The notes below the pieces were generated by a model. That model was given only the letters and a program-made list of their open reading frames with translations. It had not been told where the DNA came from and searched no databases. A stretch of 64,000 nt of DNA, from contig JAIKZQ010000028.1 of NCBI GenBank assembly GCA_024682075.1, positions 62,001 to 126,000 on the forward strand, written 5' to 3'. Both the position numbers and the translations under genes were made by a program. This stretch comes from Lachnospiraceae bacterium. GTDB taxonomy: Bacteria; Bacillota; Clostridia; Lachnospirales; Lachnospiraceae. Below, piece after piece: positions 44,363-53,334 of this stretch; positions within the stretch are counted from its first letter, which is position 1; the number at the start of each line of letters is the position of its first letter.

Positions 44363-45610
44363 TCAAAGTCTCTTCTTTGCGTAGCCTACGAAAATGTATA
44401 ATGATGCGATCACTGCAAATGCTGCGATTCCCCATCCGATATACTTAAGGATGTCATTCGAGAAATTTGCATGATACTCTTCTACGCTCTTGGCTACAGT
44501 CACCTGGTAGGTTCCAAGTTCGGTCTCTCTTAATTCTCCGTTCAGATCGGTATACTGAAGGCGGATGGTGATAGCCTGATTACCCATCTCGTTAAAGACT
44601 ACCTGGCAGTCCTCAGCATAGTTCTGTTGGGAATAAAGTGTTCCGAGAACGATCTCTCTGCTCTCATCGCTTACAGGTCCGTCGATAAGAAGACGTGCAT
44701 CGGTAATGTTCTCGCTGCTGTTGTTCCAGAGAGTTATGCTGACAAGAGTCTTGCTGTTAAGTACCGCATGAGTGGAGATGTCAATGTTCTTGATCACAAC
44801 GGGTGCACTCTCGGTTGAAGGAAGGACAATATAAAGAGTGTTGTTAATGGGGCCTGATTCTCCGGTATATGCGAAATCGCATACAAGTTCAAGATCTCTT
44901 GAATAGAAATTGTTGCTTACGCTCAGGGGAATCTCAACAGTTCTGGTCTCATCCTTGTCCATGTGTCCGATGGGATACTGGTTATCGGTTCCGTATGCGG
45001 GGAAAACCTCATCGGAAAGATTGGCAAGTGTGAGGACAACATTCTCTGCATCAGAGGTGGTGCTGAGGTTGTGGATCTTCATGCGGAGAACGGAATCTCT
45101 TCCGGCAATGAGGACTCCGGTATCAAGAGAAAAGCTTTCGATGTCGATGTTTGCTCTTGAACCTGCAGCAACAGGAAGAACAAGAACTGATGAATTGGAA
45201 GCGGTGAGTTCAAGGCTGTGAACCGTATAGGTGCAGACAAGATCAACAACGCTGGTGTCAAGATCACTGCTGACTCTGATCTTCGCAACGATCTCAGTAG
45301 ACTGACCTCTGCCGAGTTCTCCGATGAAGTACTGGTTATCACTTCCGTCAGCGGGGAAGAGCTTTCCTGAATTGCTGGTAAGAAGGAGCAGTGCATTAAA
45401 AGCATCATAGACATTGCTGTAGTTCTTCACCACAAGGTGGAGCGTTGCTTCCTCGCCGGGAACGAGCACATCACCTTCGATCGTGCAGCTCTCAATTCCC
45501 AAACGAGCACCGTCAGATGCGTATACGCTGAATGAAGCTACCAGCGTGGCAATCCCCAGAAGAAGGAGACTGCAAAAAACAAGTGTTAAATTCTTAATAA
45601 TGTTTTTCAC
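44363..45610 (-). CDS. Cell-surface protein with Ig-like repeats and C-terminal membrane anchor
   Basis: The 415-aa protein has a signal peptide (LLLLGIATLVASFSVYASDG) and about three ~120-residue CARDB/COG1361-like beta repeats. Two share SCTIEGDVLVPGEEATL / SFSLDTGVLIAGRDSVL and the line FPA(D/Y)G(S/T)DNQY(F/P)IG. The protein ends with a membrane helix and AKKRL. It is a likely surface scaffold exposed with the polymer. It follows the CpsD-like gene by 44 nt, so it is probably co-expressed with polymer chain-length control. Confidence 0.82.
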   Translation of the reverse strand: MKNIIKNLTLVFCSLLLLGIATLVASFSVYASDGARLGIESCTIEGDVLVPGEEATLHLVVKNYSNVYDAFNALLLLTSNSGKLFPADGSDNQYFIGELGRGQSTEIVAKIRVSSDLDTSVVDLVCTYTVHSLELTASNSSVLVLPVAAGSRANIDIESFSLDTGVLIAGRDSVLRMKIHNLSTTSDAENVVLTLANLSDEVFPAYGTDNQYPIGHMDKDETRTVEIPLSVSNNFYSRDLELVCDFAYTGESGPINNTLYIVLPSTESAPVVIKNIDISTHAVLNSKTLVSITLWNNSSENITDARLLIDGPVSDESREIVLGTLYSQQNYAEDCQVVFNEMGNQAITIRLQYTDLNGELRETELGTYQVTVAKSVEEYHANFSNDILKYIGWGIAAFAVIASLYIFVGYAKKRL

Positions 45611-45654
45611 GACGATTACCTCTATAAACTTTCATTTCGCTGTGTTTGGTTGCT

Positions 45655-46362
45655 TTATCTTTTTCCCTTTACCGTGGTATTCTTATACTTCTCTTTCTCG
45701 AAGTAATCATAATCCTCGTTCTGGTATCTGTACTGATTCATGTCCATCTTGTTGATGATGGTTCCGATCAGGTTAGCATTGATCTCCGCAAGAGAATTTG
45801 CAGCGGCGACCAGTGCCTTTTTAGGAGTCTTTCCGATAGCCGATACAAGGATAACCGCGTCTGCTCCGACAGCAACGACCTTAGCGTCGGTAGCTGCAAC
45901 TACAGCGGGCATGTCGTAAAGGACAAAATCATACTCTTCAGAAAGCTGCTTGGAAACTTCTTCCATCTTATTGGAGCAAAGCAGTCTTGTGGGATTGTCG
46001 ATGAGCTTTCCGCAGGGAATGTAGAACAGATTGTCAGTGGTAGTCGCATAAACAACCTTGTCAAGATTCATCATTCCGAGAAGATAATCTGAAAGTCCTC
46101 CCTGAGCTGCCTCATTCAGTCTCTTATATGCATTCTTCTTTCTCATGTCTCCGTCGATGAGAACAGTCTTGAAACCGGAGAAAGCAAGTGCTGCAGCAAG
46201 GTTGATGGCTACGGTGGTGGTGCCGCCTCCTGCCTCGCATCCGCAGATGACGAAGCTCTTGTATCCGTTCTGCTTGTGCTGGATATGCAGGTTCATAACC
46301 ACCTGGTCAAATGCATCGTTTAATACGTAATTATCGTTCTTATAGATTTCTAACTTTTCCAC
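45655..46362 (-). CDS. CpsD/CapB-like tyrosine-kinase homologue lacking the P-loop lysine
   Basis: The 235-aa protein matches the cytoplasmic half of bacterial tyrosine kinases: Walker A' TVLIDGDMRKKNAY, DMPAVVAATDAKVV as Walker B region, and a C-terminal tyrosine-rich tail (NQYRYQNEDYDYFEKEKY). The Walker A reads GCEAGGGTTT (41-50), with threonine in the position of the invariant lysine. ATP hydrolysis is thus doubtful, though the tail could still be a phosphotransfer target. The start is GTG, with GGGAGGG eight bases ahead. The YveK/Wzz gene ends just before it. Confidence 0.88.
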   Translation of the reverse strand: MEKLEIYKNDNYVLNDAFDQVVMNLHIQHKQNGYKSFVICGCEAGGGTTTVAINLAAALAFSGFKTVLIDGDMRKKNAYKRLNEAAQGGLSDYLLGMMNLDKVVYATTTDNLFYIPCGKLIDNPTRLLCSNKMEEVSKQLSEEYDFVLYDMPAVVAATDAKVVAVGADAVILVSAIGKTPKKALVAAANSLAEINANLIGTIINKMDMNQYRYQNEDYDYFEKEKYKNTTVKGKR

Positions 46363-46366
46363 TTGA

Positions 46367-47083
46367 TCATCCCTCCCTGTCCGTGAAATCGGGGATTATT
46401 CCCAAAACGGGAATCTGGTCTCTTACAGAAGCATCCCTGACGGTTCTGACCTTGGTATCAAATATTTCGAATATAACTATGATGCAGCATGCTAAGATAC
46501 ATCCGATGATCGCTGCAACAACTCTTACAGTCCATGCGTGAAGCACTGCATTGAATGTCTTGGGTGCGGAATACGCATTGTCGAGCACCTTGACGGAATT
46601 CTTGTCCAGAATGCCTGCCATCTCAAGTGCGAAGGACTGTGCCATTGCATCAGCCATCTGCTTGGAAAGATCAGGATCGGTTGTTGTAGCCGCAAAGGTG
46701 ATGATGGTTGCAGACTGGTTAACGAAGTTATTTGATGAAGATGACTTGTTCTGTGAAGAGGTTACCTTGACTGCGCTCTGGATATAGGAAGGATCCACAT
46801 CTCCGCGTCCCATGAGCAGTGCAGCTCTCTGACATACCTTATATGAAACGGCAACATTCATGTAGGCGTTCATCGCGGTGACAGCGGTGGTTGCATCTTC
46901 GTAGGATCCGTCTGCCGAAGCATATACGGTAGCCCTGGCGGTATACTCGTCAACGCCCTTATCAAGTGTAAGTCCCAATCCGATAATGAAGAACAGGAGT
47001 GCAAATACTGCAATGAACTTCCTCTTGTTCAGCAAGGCGTTAATACATCTTCCAACATCAATTTCCAAAATATTCTTGTACAT
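46367..47083 (-). CDS. YveK/Wzz-type chain-length determinant
   Basis: The 238-aa protein has the two-helix topology of Firmicutes CapA/YveK: helix FIAVFALLFFIIGLGLTLD near residue 30, then a periplasm-like coil with the characteristic D...A.R-type region, and a second helix VVAAIIGCILACCIIVIFEIFD ending in TKVRTVRDASV. It activates the partner tyrosine kinase and sets polymer length. The two genes are adjacent in one transcript. GAAAGGAAAGAGA precedes the ATG. Confidence 0.93.
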   Translation of the reverse strand: MYKNILEIDVGRCINALLNKRKFIAVFALLFFIIGLGLTLDKGVDEYTARATVYASADGSYEDATTAVTAMNAYMNVAVSYKVCQRAALLMGRGDVDPSYIQSAVKVTSSQNKSSSSNNFVNQSATIITFAATTTDPDLSKQMADAMAQSFALEMAGILDKNSVKVLDNAYSAPKTFNAVLHAWTVRVVAAIIGCILACCIIVIFEIFDTKVRTVRDASVRDQIPVLGIIPDFTDREG

Positions 47084-47140
47084 TCTCTTTCCTTTCTTTA
47101 CTTCGCTTCGTTTAGCTTATTTACGCTTCGGACAGTCTTG

Positions 47141-48136
47141 CTATCCAGACGGTGAAGCCTTATTGTTTCCGGTCCCCTTCTTTGACTTACGGATCCTTTT
47201 CATCAGCCTTCCCCATTTAATTTCGAAATAGTGGAAGCACAGATGCGGTCCGCAATGTGCCTTGAAGGCCTTCATATTGTCAATTCCCTGCTTAAGAGGG
47301 ATGAACCGGTTTGGCACGACCTGGAAATAATCCGACTCGGGAACCTTTTTCGAGAACCGCATCTTCCTGCTCTGGAAATGCATGTACATCTCCTCGCGGC
47401 GGATATACTCTCCTCCCTGTATCTCATGCCGGAATACTTTTCCGTTTTCCCAGGTGAATACTGTTTTCTTTCGAGGCAGGATCTCGAAGGAATTAGTCCC
47501 GGCCCGGTACTTGACTTCCGTGAAAGCTGTGGGTAAGATCTTGAAATTCACCGACCAGTCTTCATTAAATGACGGGAGTCCGTATTCCTCGAAGATCGTA
47601 TGGACCGAAGGATTCCTGCCCCAGGTCTCGTCAAACGCAGTGATCTCGTTTGTTGAGAAATATTCTCTGTAGAGTTCCCTGCCGTCTGCCTTCTTCATGA
47701 ACATCCGGTTATTCTCCGGAGTGTTACGGTACAGTATCATATGGCCCAGACAAAACAGCTTGTCGTATCGGCTCAGAAGATCATCAGTGAGGAACTGTCC
47801 CAGGTCTCCGAGGATCGTGTCTATATCGCAGTGTCCCCAGAAGAGATGATCATTAATGTAATCTTCGAAGATATATCCGTACGCCGGCTTGTAATCGCAC
47901 AGCTTGTACGGCCTTTCCAGCGAGATCTCAAAATCGAACTTTGACTGTATCAGTTCCCTGATCTGGTCGAATGTCTTCGGGATTACCCTGAAGTTCTCAG
48001 GATAATCAAAAGGTCTGTCATCATCCGTAAAAAGCAGGAAGTCAAAATCCTTATTTGGTCCGCAGGTCTTCAGAAAGACCGGGAACGAATCGGGAAGCCG
48101 TCCGAAATATGGAATTATGAAAATACATTTTCTCAT
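47141..48136 (-). CDS. DUF6625 family glycosyltransferase-like protein
   Basis: The 331-aa protein starts MRKCIFIIPYFGRLPDSFPVFL and has FLLFTDDDRPFDYP, RPYKLCDYKPAYGYIFEDY and the DxD-like GHCDIDTILGDLGQFL. These fit the DUF6625 family, which occurs in capsule loci and resembles GT8/GT32 enzymes. It probably adds one sugar. It lies between the beta-helix lipoprotein and the YveK gene in the same transcript. Confidence 0.85.
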   Translation of the reverse strand: MRKCIFIIPYFGRLPDSFPVFLKTCGPNKDFDFLLFTDDDRPFDYPENFRVIPKTFDQIRELIQSKFDFEISLERPYKLCDYKPAYGYIFEDYINDHLFWGHCDIDTILGDLGQFLTDDLLSRYDKLFCLGHMILYRNTPENNRMFMKKADGRELYREYFSTNEITAFDETWGRNPSVHTIFEEYGLPSFNEDWSVNFKILPTAFTEVKYRAGTNSFEILPRKKTVFTWENGKVFRHEIQGGEYIRREEMYMHFQSRKMRFSKKVPESDYFQVVPNRFIPLKQGIDNMKAFKAHCGPHLCFHYFEIKWGRLMKRIRKSKKGTGNNKASPSG

Positions 48137-48151
48137 TCGGTTTCTCTTATC

Positions 48152-50065
48152 TTATTCCACGATAACCGTGAATAATTCCGACATGTCCGTCGGTGCAACT
48201 TCAGCCTCGTTATATGCAAGCACATCATACCGGGTTCCGGTCATATTCAGTGACTCAGGACCGGTGCATGAGCCTTCCGCAACTATCGATATGCCTTCTA
48301 TGTAAGATCCGCTCAGATCTGCTGATGTATTTGAAGGCTTTCCGAATTCAAGCTGAACGGCTGTATCGATGTAGCACTTTGTAAAGGTCAGGCTGCTCTG
48401 CGGATAACTGTATCCGTCATCCGAATAAATGAGCTGTACGCTTATCCCGGGAGTGGCACTTTCTGAGGTGGTGACTGTACATGAATCAAATATCATGTCA
48501 CCGCCTGCAGAGATCTGAACAGCGATCGCAGAATCACCTGCTGTACCCAGATCGTAATTCTCATTTTCGAACTTCAGATCCACTCCTGCATAGAAAGACG
48601 AATGACTGGTGCGGATCAGTGCGGTGCTTCCGGTATTTCTGGTCTTGAAGAAGTTCCCCGAAAACCTTATGCATCCTGCCGAATATGTCAGGTATTCAAC
48701 GCTTGCGCCGCCTTCAACGCCGACCGAATTGCCGCTGATATGCGCATATCCCGGAGACTTGATCCTGAAAACCGCAACCTTAGCCGATGCATCGGCATGG
48801 CACATTATCCTGTTTCCCGAGATCTCAACATCCGAATCCGCAGTCAGGAGCTGTATGGCGATCACACGTGCGAACAGGCCGGTCTCCATGATGGTATTGT
48901 CATAGAACTTCACGTTCTTAAGGCACTCCTGACGTCCCTCCTTGGGAGATCCGAATGATAAGAGGACGTCATTCTGTGTGCTGTGATTCTCAAATGCAAA
49001 GCTGTTATTATGCACGCTGACATTTGAGATGTGATAACCCCATGTTGCGAAGATCTCGTCATTTCCTCTCTTATAAAAAGAGCAATTTGAAACCTCAATG
49101 CCGTCTATCGCAGTATCGGATGAATCATGCGCCGAGATCCATACTCCTCCGCCCACTGTCGATGCAGAGTTGTTGCGGATGTCACATGAAGTAATCCTGA
49201 TGTTTCCAATGTTATTTACCTCGGATTTGATCCAGAGGCAGGTGACCGACGGGTTTTCCTTCTCCTCTACAAGGAAGCGGCAGTTATGGAACCAGACCTG
49301 TGATCCCTTCAGCACTGAGAACAGTGCTCCCTCACTTCCGCCGTTACCGTTGTTCTGCTTGGTGTATCCGGAGTAATTCTCAGCGTAGTAGCTGAACGTC
49401 ACACCCTTGGCATCCAGAGCATTTGCAACGAATGTGATCATGCCCCTCTGGTTATACTGTTCGTTCGGGCTGAAAGGAGCATCATCCTTAAAGACGATCT
49501 TCACCAGGTCCATGCTCTCACCGAGAATGGTGATGTCCTGATTCAGCACGATCCTTTGTGAAAGGTAATAGGTTCCCGCGGGGAAATAAAGAACACTTCC
49601 CGATGATGCCGCCATTTGGAAAGCCTGTGATACTGCGGCAAAATCATCCGTAACACCGTCACCTGCAGCACCGCAATTTCTTACATTAACGCTTCCGGCA
49701 GGCTCTGCATAATTCTCAGCAGCGACACTGACTGCCTGTAAGCCGTTAAAAGGGTCCGGCAGTGAAGAGGGCCTGGGAGACACGACAGTAGCATTTCCGG
49801 TACCTTCACCGTTCCCGCTGCCTGAGCCTTCATCGTTTCCGCTGCCTGAGCCTTCATCGTTTCCATCATCATTAGTCTGAGCGTTTCCCGACTCATTTGA
49901 TGAAGGATCCGATGAATTACCCGAATCCGATATTGTATTGTCTTCGGTATTTTGTGTCTGTTCATCCGGCACAGTCACAGGTGCTCCGGCATCCGGCTGA
50001 CTTCCGCATGAAGCAAGGCATGCAGCAATCAGCAGGGCGAGAACAGACTTTGTGAATCTTTTCAT
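48152..50065 (-). CDS. Right-handed beta-helix lipoprotein (pectate lyase-3 like)
   Basis: The 637-aa protein has a lipobox (LLIAACLASCGSQ, Cys20). A low-complexity Asn/Gly/Ser/Glu linker with NDEGSGSG repeats follows, then a Pectate_lyase_3 start (VRNCGAAGDGVTDDFAAVSQ, SVLYFPAGTYYL). About ten rungs of beta-helix follow, with N/S-rich turns. Such domains cleave or bind long polysaccharides; in capsule loci they can be polymer lyases or epimerases. It sits outside the membrane, where it could trim the exported polymer. Catalytic residues are not evident. Confidence 0.85.
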   Translation of the reverse strand: MKRFTKSVLALLIAACLASCGSQPDAGAPVTVPDEQTQNTEDNTISDSGNSSDPSSNESGNAQTNDDGNDEGSGSGNDEGSGSGNGEGTGNATVVSPRPSSLPDPFNGLQAVSVAAENYAEPAGSVNVRNCGAAGDGVTDDFAAVSQAFQMAASSGSVLYFPAGTYYLSQRIVLNQDITILGESMDLVKIVFKDDAPFSPNEQYNQRGMITFVANALDAKGVTFSYYAENYSGYTKQNNGNGGSEGALFSVLKGSQVWFHNCRFLVEEKENPSVTCLWIKSEVNNIGNIRITSCDIRNNSASTVGGGVWISAHDSSDTAIDGIEVSNCSFYKRGNDEIFATWGYHISNVSVHNNSFAFENHSTQNDVLLSFGSPKEGRQECLKNVKFYDNTIMETGLFARVIAIQLLTADSDVEISGNRIMCHADASAKVAVFRIKSPGYAHISGNSVGVEGGASVEYLTYSAGCIRFSGNFFKTRNTGSTALIRTSHSSFYAGVDLKFENENYDLGTAGDSAIAVQISAGGDMIFDSCTVTTSESATPGISVQLIYSDDGYSYPQSSLTFTKCYIDTAVQLEFGKPSNTSADLSGSYIEGISIVAEGSCTGPESLNMTGTRYDVLAYNEAEVAPTDMSELFTVIVE

Positions 50066-51253
50066 CTATTCGGTATCCTTCTTTTCAGCCGTTTCGGTTT
50101 CCTTTTCATAACCTGTCAAAACGCAAAGGCACATAAGCACGGCAAGCGTTGAGACAGAGATCGTGATCTCAACCGTTGAAAGCACGGTCATAAGGAGCAG
50201 ATATGATGACAGTGCTCTCTCTATCCTTCCGTCATGATGCTTGGCACGATGGAAGATCAAAAAGTAAAGGATAAAAACCATAATTGCGGCAATGAGTCCG
50301 GACTCCATCATGACCTTCAACATTCCGTTCTGTATGTTGCTGAAGCCCCATCTTCCGCAGATCTCGACATTGGTATTGATTCCGTCTCCCCAAAGGATGT
50401 GATCTCCGAATATTTCGGGAATACGGCTGTAGATCCTGGTTCTTCCGGTCAGGTTCATCTTTCTGTGAAGTATGTCCTCAATGATGAAACGGATGACCTT
50501 CATGTCCATCATAGGCTTGTACCATATTGGGAACATCGTGCACGCATACAGGATCGGAACCTGACATATGGGATGAAGAACTATGTTGATCTGTCTGGTA
50601 AAGAGCAGCAGCAGGAACAGGACAAATAACGTTCCGATTATTCCGGTCGCACAGTCTGTACGGGTATTGATCAGGTATGTCGCAATGAGCATCAGCACAA
50701 GAGTTACCTTGTTGCGGAAATCCCATTCCTTAACGTAAATGAGGAAGATCAGAAGTGTCCTGATATGATGGTATGCAACACCGAACTTATTGCCTATCAG
50801 ATAATTACCGCCGAATGTCACGCCCATCAGAATGGTAACATCTGTAACGATCAGAAGGATGATCGACAGCTTTACATATATCTCTCCGAGAACCTTCAGA
50901 CGCTTTGTGTTGCAGAGGATCACCATGAGCAGGAAGTTTGCGATCAGTATGCCGCAATGACCGATGCACTGAATAAGAGGATCTCTCGTGACAACTTCGC
51001 TGAGATTGCGGATCGAAGCTATGAATGACAGGACGACATATGCGAGGAACACGACCTTCTCCGCACCTGAGATCCAGGGGCACTTAAGGTCCCTGTAATG
51101 ATATGCGATGTATGCAAAGACAAAGATCATCATCACATATTTGAGCTTGTTGTAGATCTCGAATCCGGGGAAGCTCACGAACGTCATCATATAGCAGGCA
51201 AAGATTGCCAGCGCCGTGAACGATATGCGAATGTATTTTTCTACCTTTACCAT
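50066..51253 (-). CDS. wzy: Wzy-type O-antigen/capsule polymerase
   Basis: The 395-aa protein has about eleven membrane helices with a large outer loop between VPILYACTMFPIWYKPMMD and GRWGFSNIQNGMLKVMMESG, the pattern of Wzy/WaaL enzymes (GDGINTNVEICGRWGFSN; NTRTDCATGIIGTLFVLF). It would join repeat units on the outer face after Wzx flipping. The ATG at 51253 has AAAGG nine bases ahead, inside the end of the upstream GT2 gene. Only one such protein is seen in the locus. Confidence 0.88.
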   Translation of the reverse strand: MVKVEKYIRISFTALAIFACYMMTFVSFPGFEIYNKLKYVMMIFVFAYIAYHYRDLKCPWISGAEKVVFLAYVVLSFIASIRNLSEVVTRDPLIQCIGHCGILIANFLLMVILCNTKRLKVLGEIYVKLSIILLIVTDVTILMGVTFGGNYLIGNKFGVAYHHIRTLLIFLIYVKEWDFRNKVTLVLMLIATYLINTRTDCATGIIGTLFVLFLLLLFTRQINIVLHPICQVPILYACTMFPIWYKPMMDMKVIRFIIEDILHRKMNLTGRTRIYSRIPEIFGDHILWGDGINTNVEICGRWGFSNIQNGMLKVMMESGLIAAIMVFILYFLIFHRAKHHDGRIERALSSYLLLMTVLSTVEITISVSTLAVLMCLCVLTGYEKETETAEKKDTE

Positions 51254-51258
51254 CTTCT

Positions 51259-52284
51259 TCAACCTTTTAACTTAACCAATATTTTCAAAAACGCTATCCT
51301 TCCGGATTTTACCGACCGGTAAAACATTCTCGGCTGGACAGGTAATTTCCCTAACGGATACGAGGCAAGGACTTTCTGTACCACTTCATCCGAACATATC
51401 TCACGAAGTCTTTCACCCGCCGACACGCCCGGTTCCCTGCTGAACTTCACTTCCTGTCTTACGCACACCATAAGGTTGTTCATGAAGGCTCTCTCACATC
51501 TGCGCCTTATCTCGTCCGAATCAAAGACGGCTGTCTCTTCGCAGAGCTTTTCGTACATCCTCTTGGAAGCTTCAAACCTGTCCTTGCGGTATCTGGTGGT
51601 CAGTGAAGCTCCGTTATAGCAGTAATAGTAGAGATTTTCATGTATCACTGCGACCTTGCTTATGCACTGTACCAGCTTTATCCTGAAAAACAGGTCTTCA
51701 TTGAGATATTCCCTCTCAGAGCAGAACCTGAGGTTGTTTTCTTTTATCACTTCAGCCCTGTACAGGATCCTCCAGGCACTCATTCCGATCCTCGGAGCTC
51801 CCGATTCATTCTCGGCCTGGCCCAGAGTGTTCGAAAGGAAATCGGTAATGATCTTATCGCCCGTATATTCTTTCTTAAGAAAGCTCAGGTCACTTTCAGT
51901 TATGTGGTCCCCGTAATCCTTCTTGTGTCCGAAGTAGCAGATATCCGCGCCGCTCTCTTCCAGCCTGTCTACGGCTTTCCTGCACAGATCCTTTTCAACA
52001 TAGTCATCCGAGTCAACAAAAAGGATGTAATCACCTTTTACATGTTCGAGTCCGGTATTTCTCGCAAGTCCCAGACCTTCATTGACCTCTTTGTGGACGA
52101 CACTGATGCCAGCATGTCCCTCAGCCCACTTATCACACATGGCGCCTGATGAATCGGGACTCTTGTCATCAACAAGGATGATCTCAATTTCGGGATATGT
52201 CTGTCCGATCAGTGATTCAATGCAGCGATCCAGATATTTCTCGACATTATATACAGGTACGATTATGGATACTAATTTTCCCAA
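51259..52284 (-). CDS. GT2 family glycosyltransferase
   Basis: The 341-aa protein starts LVSIIVPVYNVEKYLDRCIESL with ILVDDKSPDSSG, NEGLGLARNTGLE and YILFVDSDDYVEKDLCRKAV; the acceptor motif is REYLNEDLFFRIKLV. It meets the Wzy gene at its end and the GT4 gene three bases after its start. The donor is unknown. Confidence 0.92.
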   Translation of the reverse strand: MGKLVSIIVPVYNVEKYLDRCIESLIGQTYPEIEIILVDDKSPDSSGAMCDKWAEGHAGISVVHKEVNEGLGLARNTGLEHVKGDYILFVDSDDYVEKDLCRKAVDRLEESGADICYFGHKKDYGDHITESDLSFLKKEYTGDKIITDFLSNTLGQAENESGAPRIGMSAWRILYRAEVIKENNLRFCSEREYLNEDLFFRIKLVQCISKVAVIHENLYYYCYNGASLTTRYRKDRFEASKRMYEKLCEETAVFDSDEIRRRCERAFMNNLMVCVRQEVKFSREPGVSAGERLREICSDEVVQKVLASYPLGKLPVQPRMFYRSVKSGRIAFLKILVKLKG

Positions 52285-52287
52285 ACG

Positions 52288-53319
52288 TTAATTCTCCGTC
52301 TTTTTCCCATCGATCAGATCCTGCAGATCTTCGATGGCCTTGTTCCAGTCATATCCCCTAGCGATGGTAACTGTCTGTACATCCGGCTCTTTGCTTACTT
52401 CCGAAATGATCCTCTGAAGTTCTCTTACTTCATCATTCTTTATGCGGCGGAATCCGGGAGCATCTTCAAAGCTTGCTATCTCCTTATAGCCGGTTGCGAC
52501 GACCCTGCAGTTACACGCGGCAGCTTCAAGAACCGACAGCGGAACATCGATGCTGTTATTTTCTTCCGTGACCGGAAAGACATACACATCAGCTGCCTGA
52601 TATATCTCCTCAATGTCCGGAAGGTACTCTTCCATGATCCTTACATTACTTTTTGCTTCAAGCTTTGCTTTAAGCTCCGGATCCTTTTCGGTAACGGCGC
52701 TGAATACCAGCACGGCATATACGGGATCTTCAAGATCAAGGAATGCATCTATGTTTCTTCCGTGCTTTAAATGTCCTACATGAAGCACGATCGTCTTATC
52801 TTCGGGAAGTCCGTATTTCCTGCGAAGATTCATCTTTTCTTCTTCGGAAACAGGAACAAATCTTTCAAGGTCAACCCCGGCACGGATCCTTGTAACATCT
52901 ATCTTCGGAAGCTCTGATCTGTAGAATTCATACGAATCATTGCTCAGGGCGACGATCCCGCATCCGGAAGCCTTCAAAAGGAACTTGGTCAGAGGATTCA
53001 TGTTCCACCTTAGTGCAAAGAGGGCATGAACTTTGCGCCTGCTTTTCCTTGCCAGGAAAAAAGTCCTTATGGCTGAGCCGAGCGTATTGGATGCAAAGGG
53101 GATGTAGAGCAGGTCGCCTTCATGACCGGATATTGCCCTGTAAAGGTCAGGATCCGAATATGTCTTGCCGGCACTTATCTTCTCGTCTGCATAGTCACAG
53201 TCACAATTAACTGCAATCACGCCTGCACCGTGACTTTTCAGTCTTTTGGCAAAAGTCGATGCGACTTTTATGCAGCCTTCATCCAAATTGTTTTTCAGAC
53301 AGTCAGAAACGATGACCAC
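52288..53319 (-). CDS. GT4 family glycosyltransferase
   Basis: The 343-aa GT-B enzyme has the C-terminal nucleotide-sugar site VLHVGHLKHGRNIDAFLDL, then AADVYVFPVTEENNSIDVPLSVLEAAACNCRVVATGYKEI (read in parts; E-x7-E motif). It retains the anomeric configuration of the donor. The N-terminal domain is short. It follows the radical SAM gene by 15 nt in transcript order. Confidence 0.9.
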   Translation of the reverse strand: MVIVSDCLKNNLDEGCIKVASTFAKRLKSHGAGVIAVNCDCDYADEKISAGKTYSDPDLYRAISGHEGDLLYIPFASNTLGSAIRTFFLARKSRRKVHALFALRWNMNPLTKFLLKASGCGIVALSNDSYEFYRSELPKIDVTRIRAGVDLERFVPVSEEEKMNLRRKYGLPEDKTIVLHVGHLKHGRNIDAFLDLEDPVYAVLVFSAVTEKDPELKAKLEAKSNVRIMEEYLPDIEEIYQAADVYVFPVTEENNSIDVPLSVLEAAACNCRVVATGYKEIASFEDAPGFRRIKNDEVRELQRIISEVSKEPDVQTVTIARGYDWNKAIEDLQDLIDGKKTEN

Positions 53320-53334
53320 GAAAATCCCTCTGCT

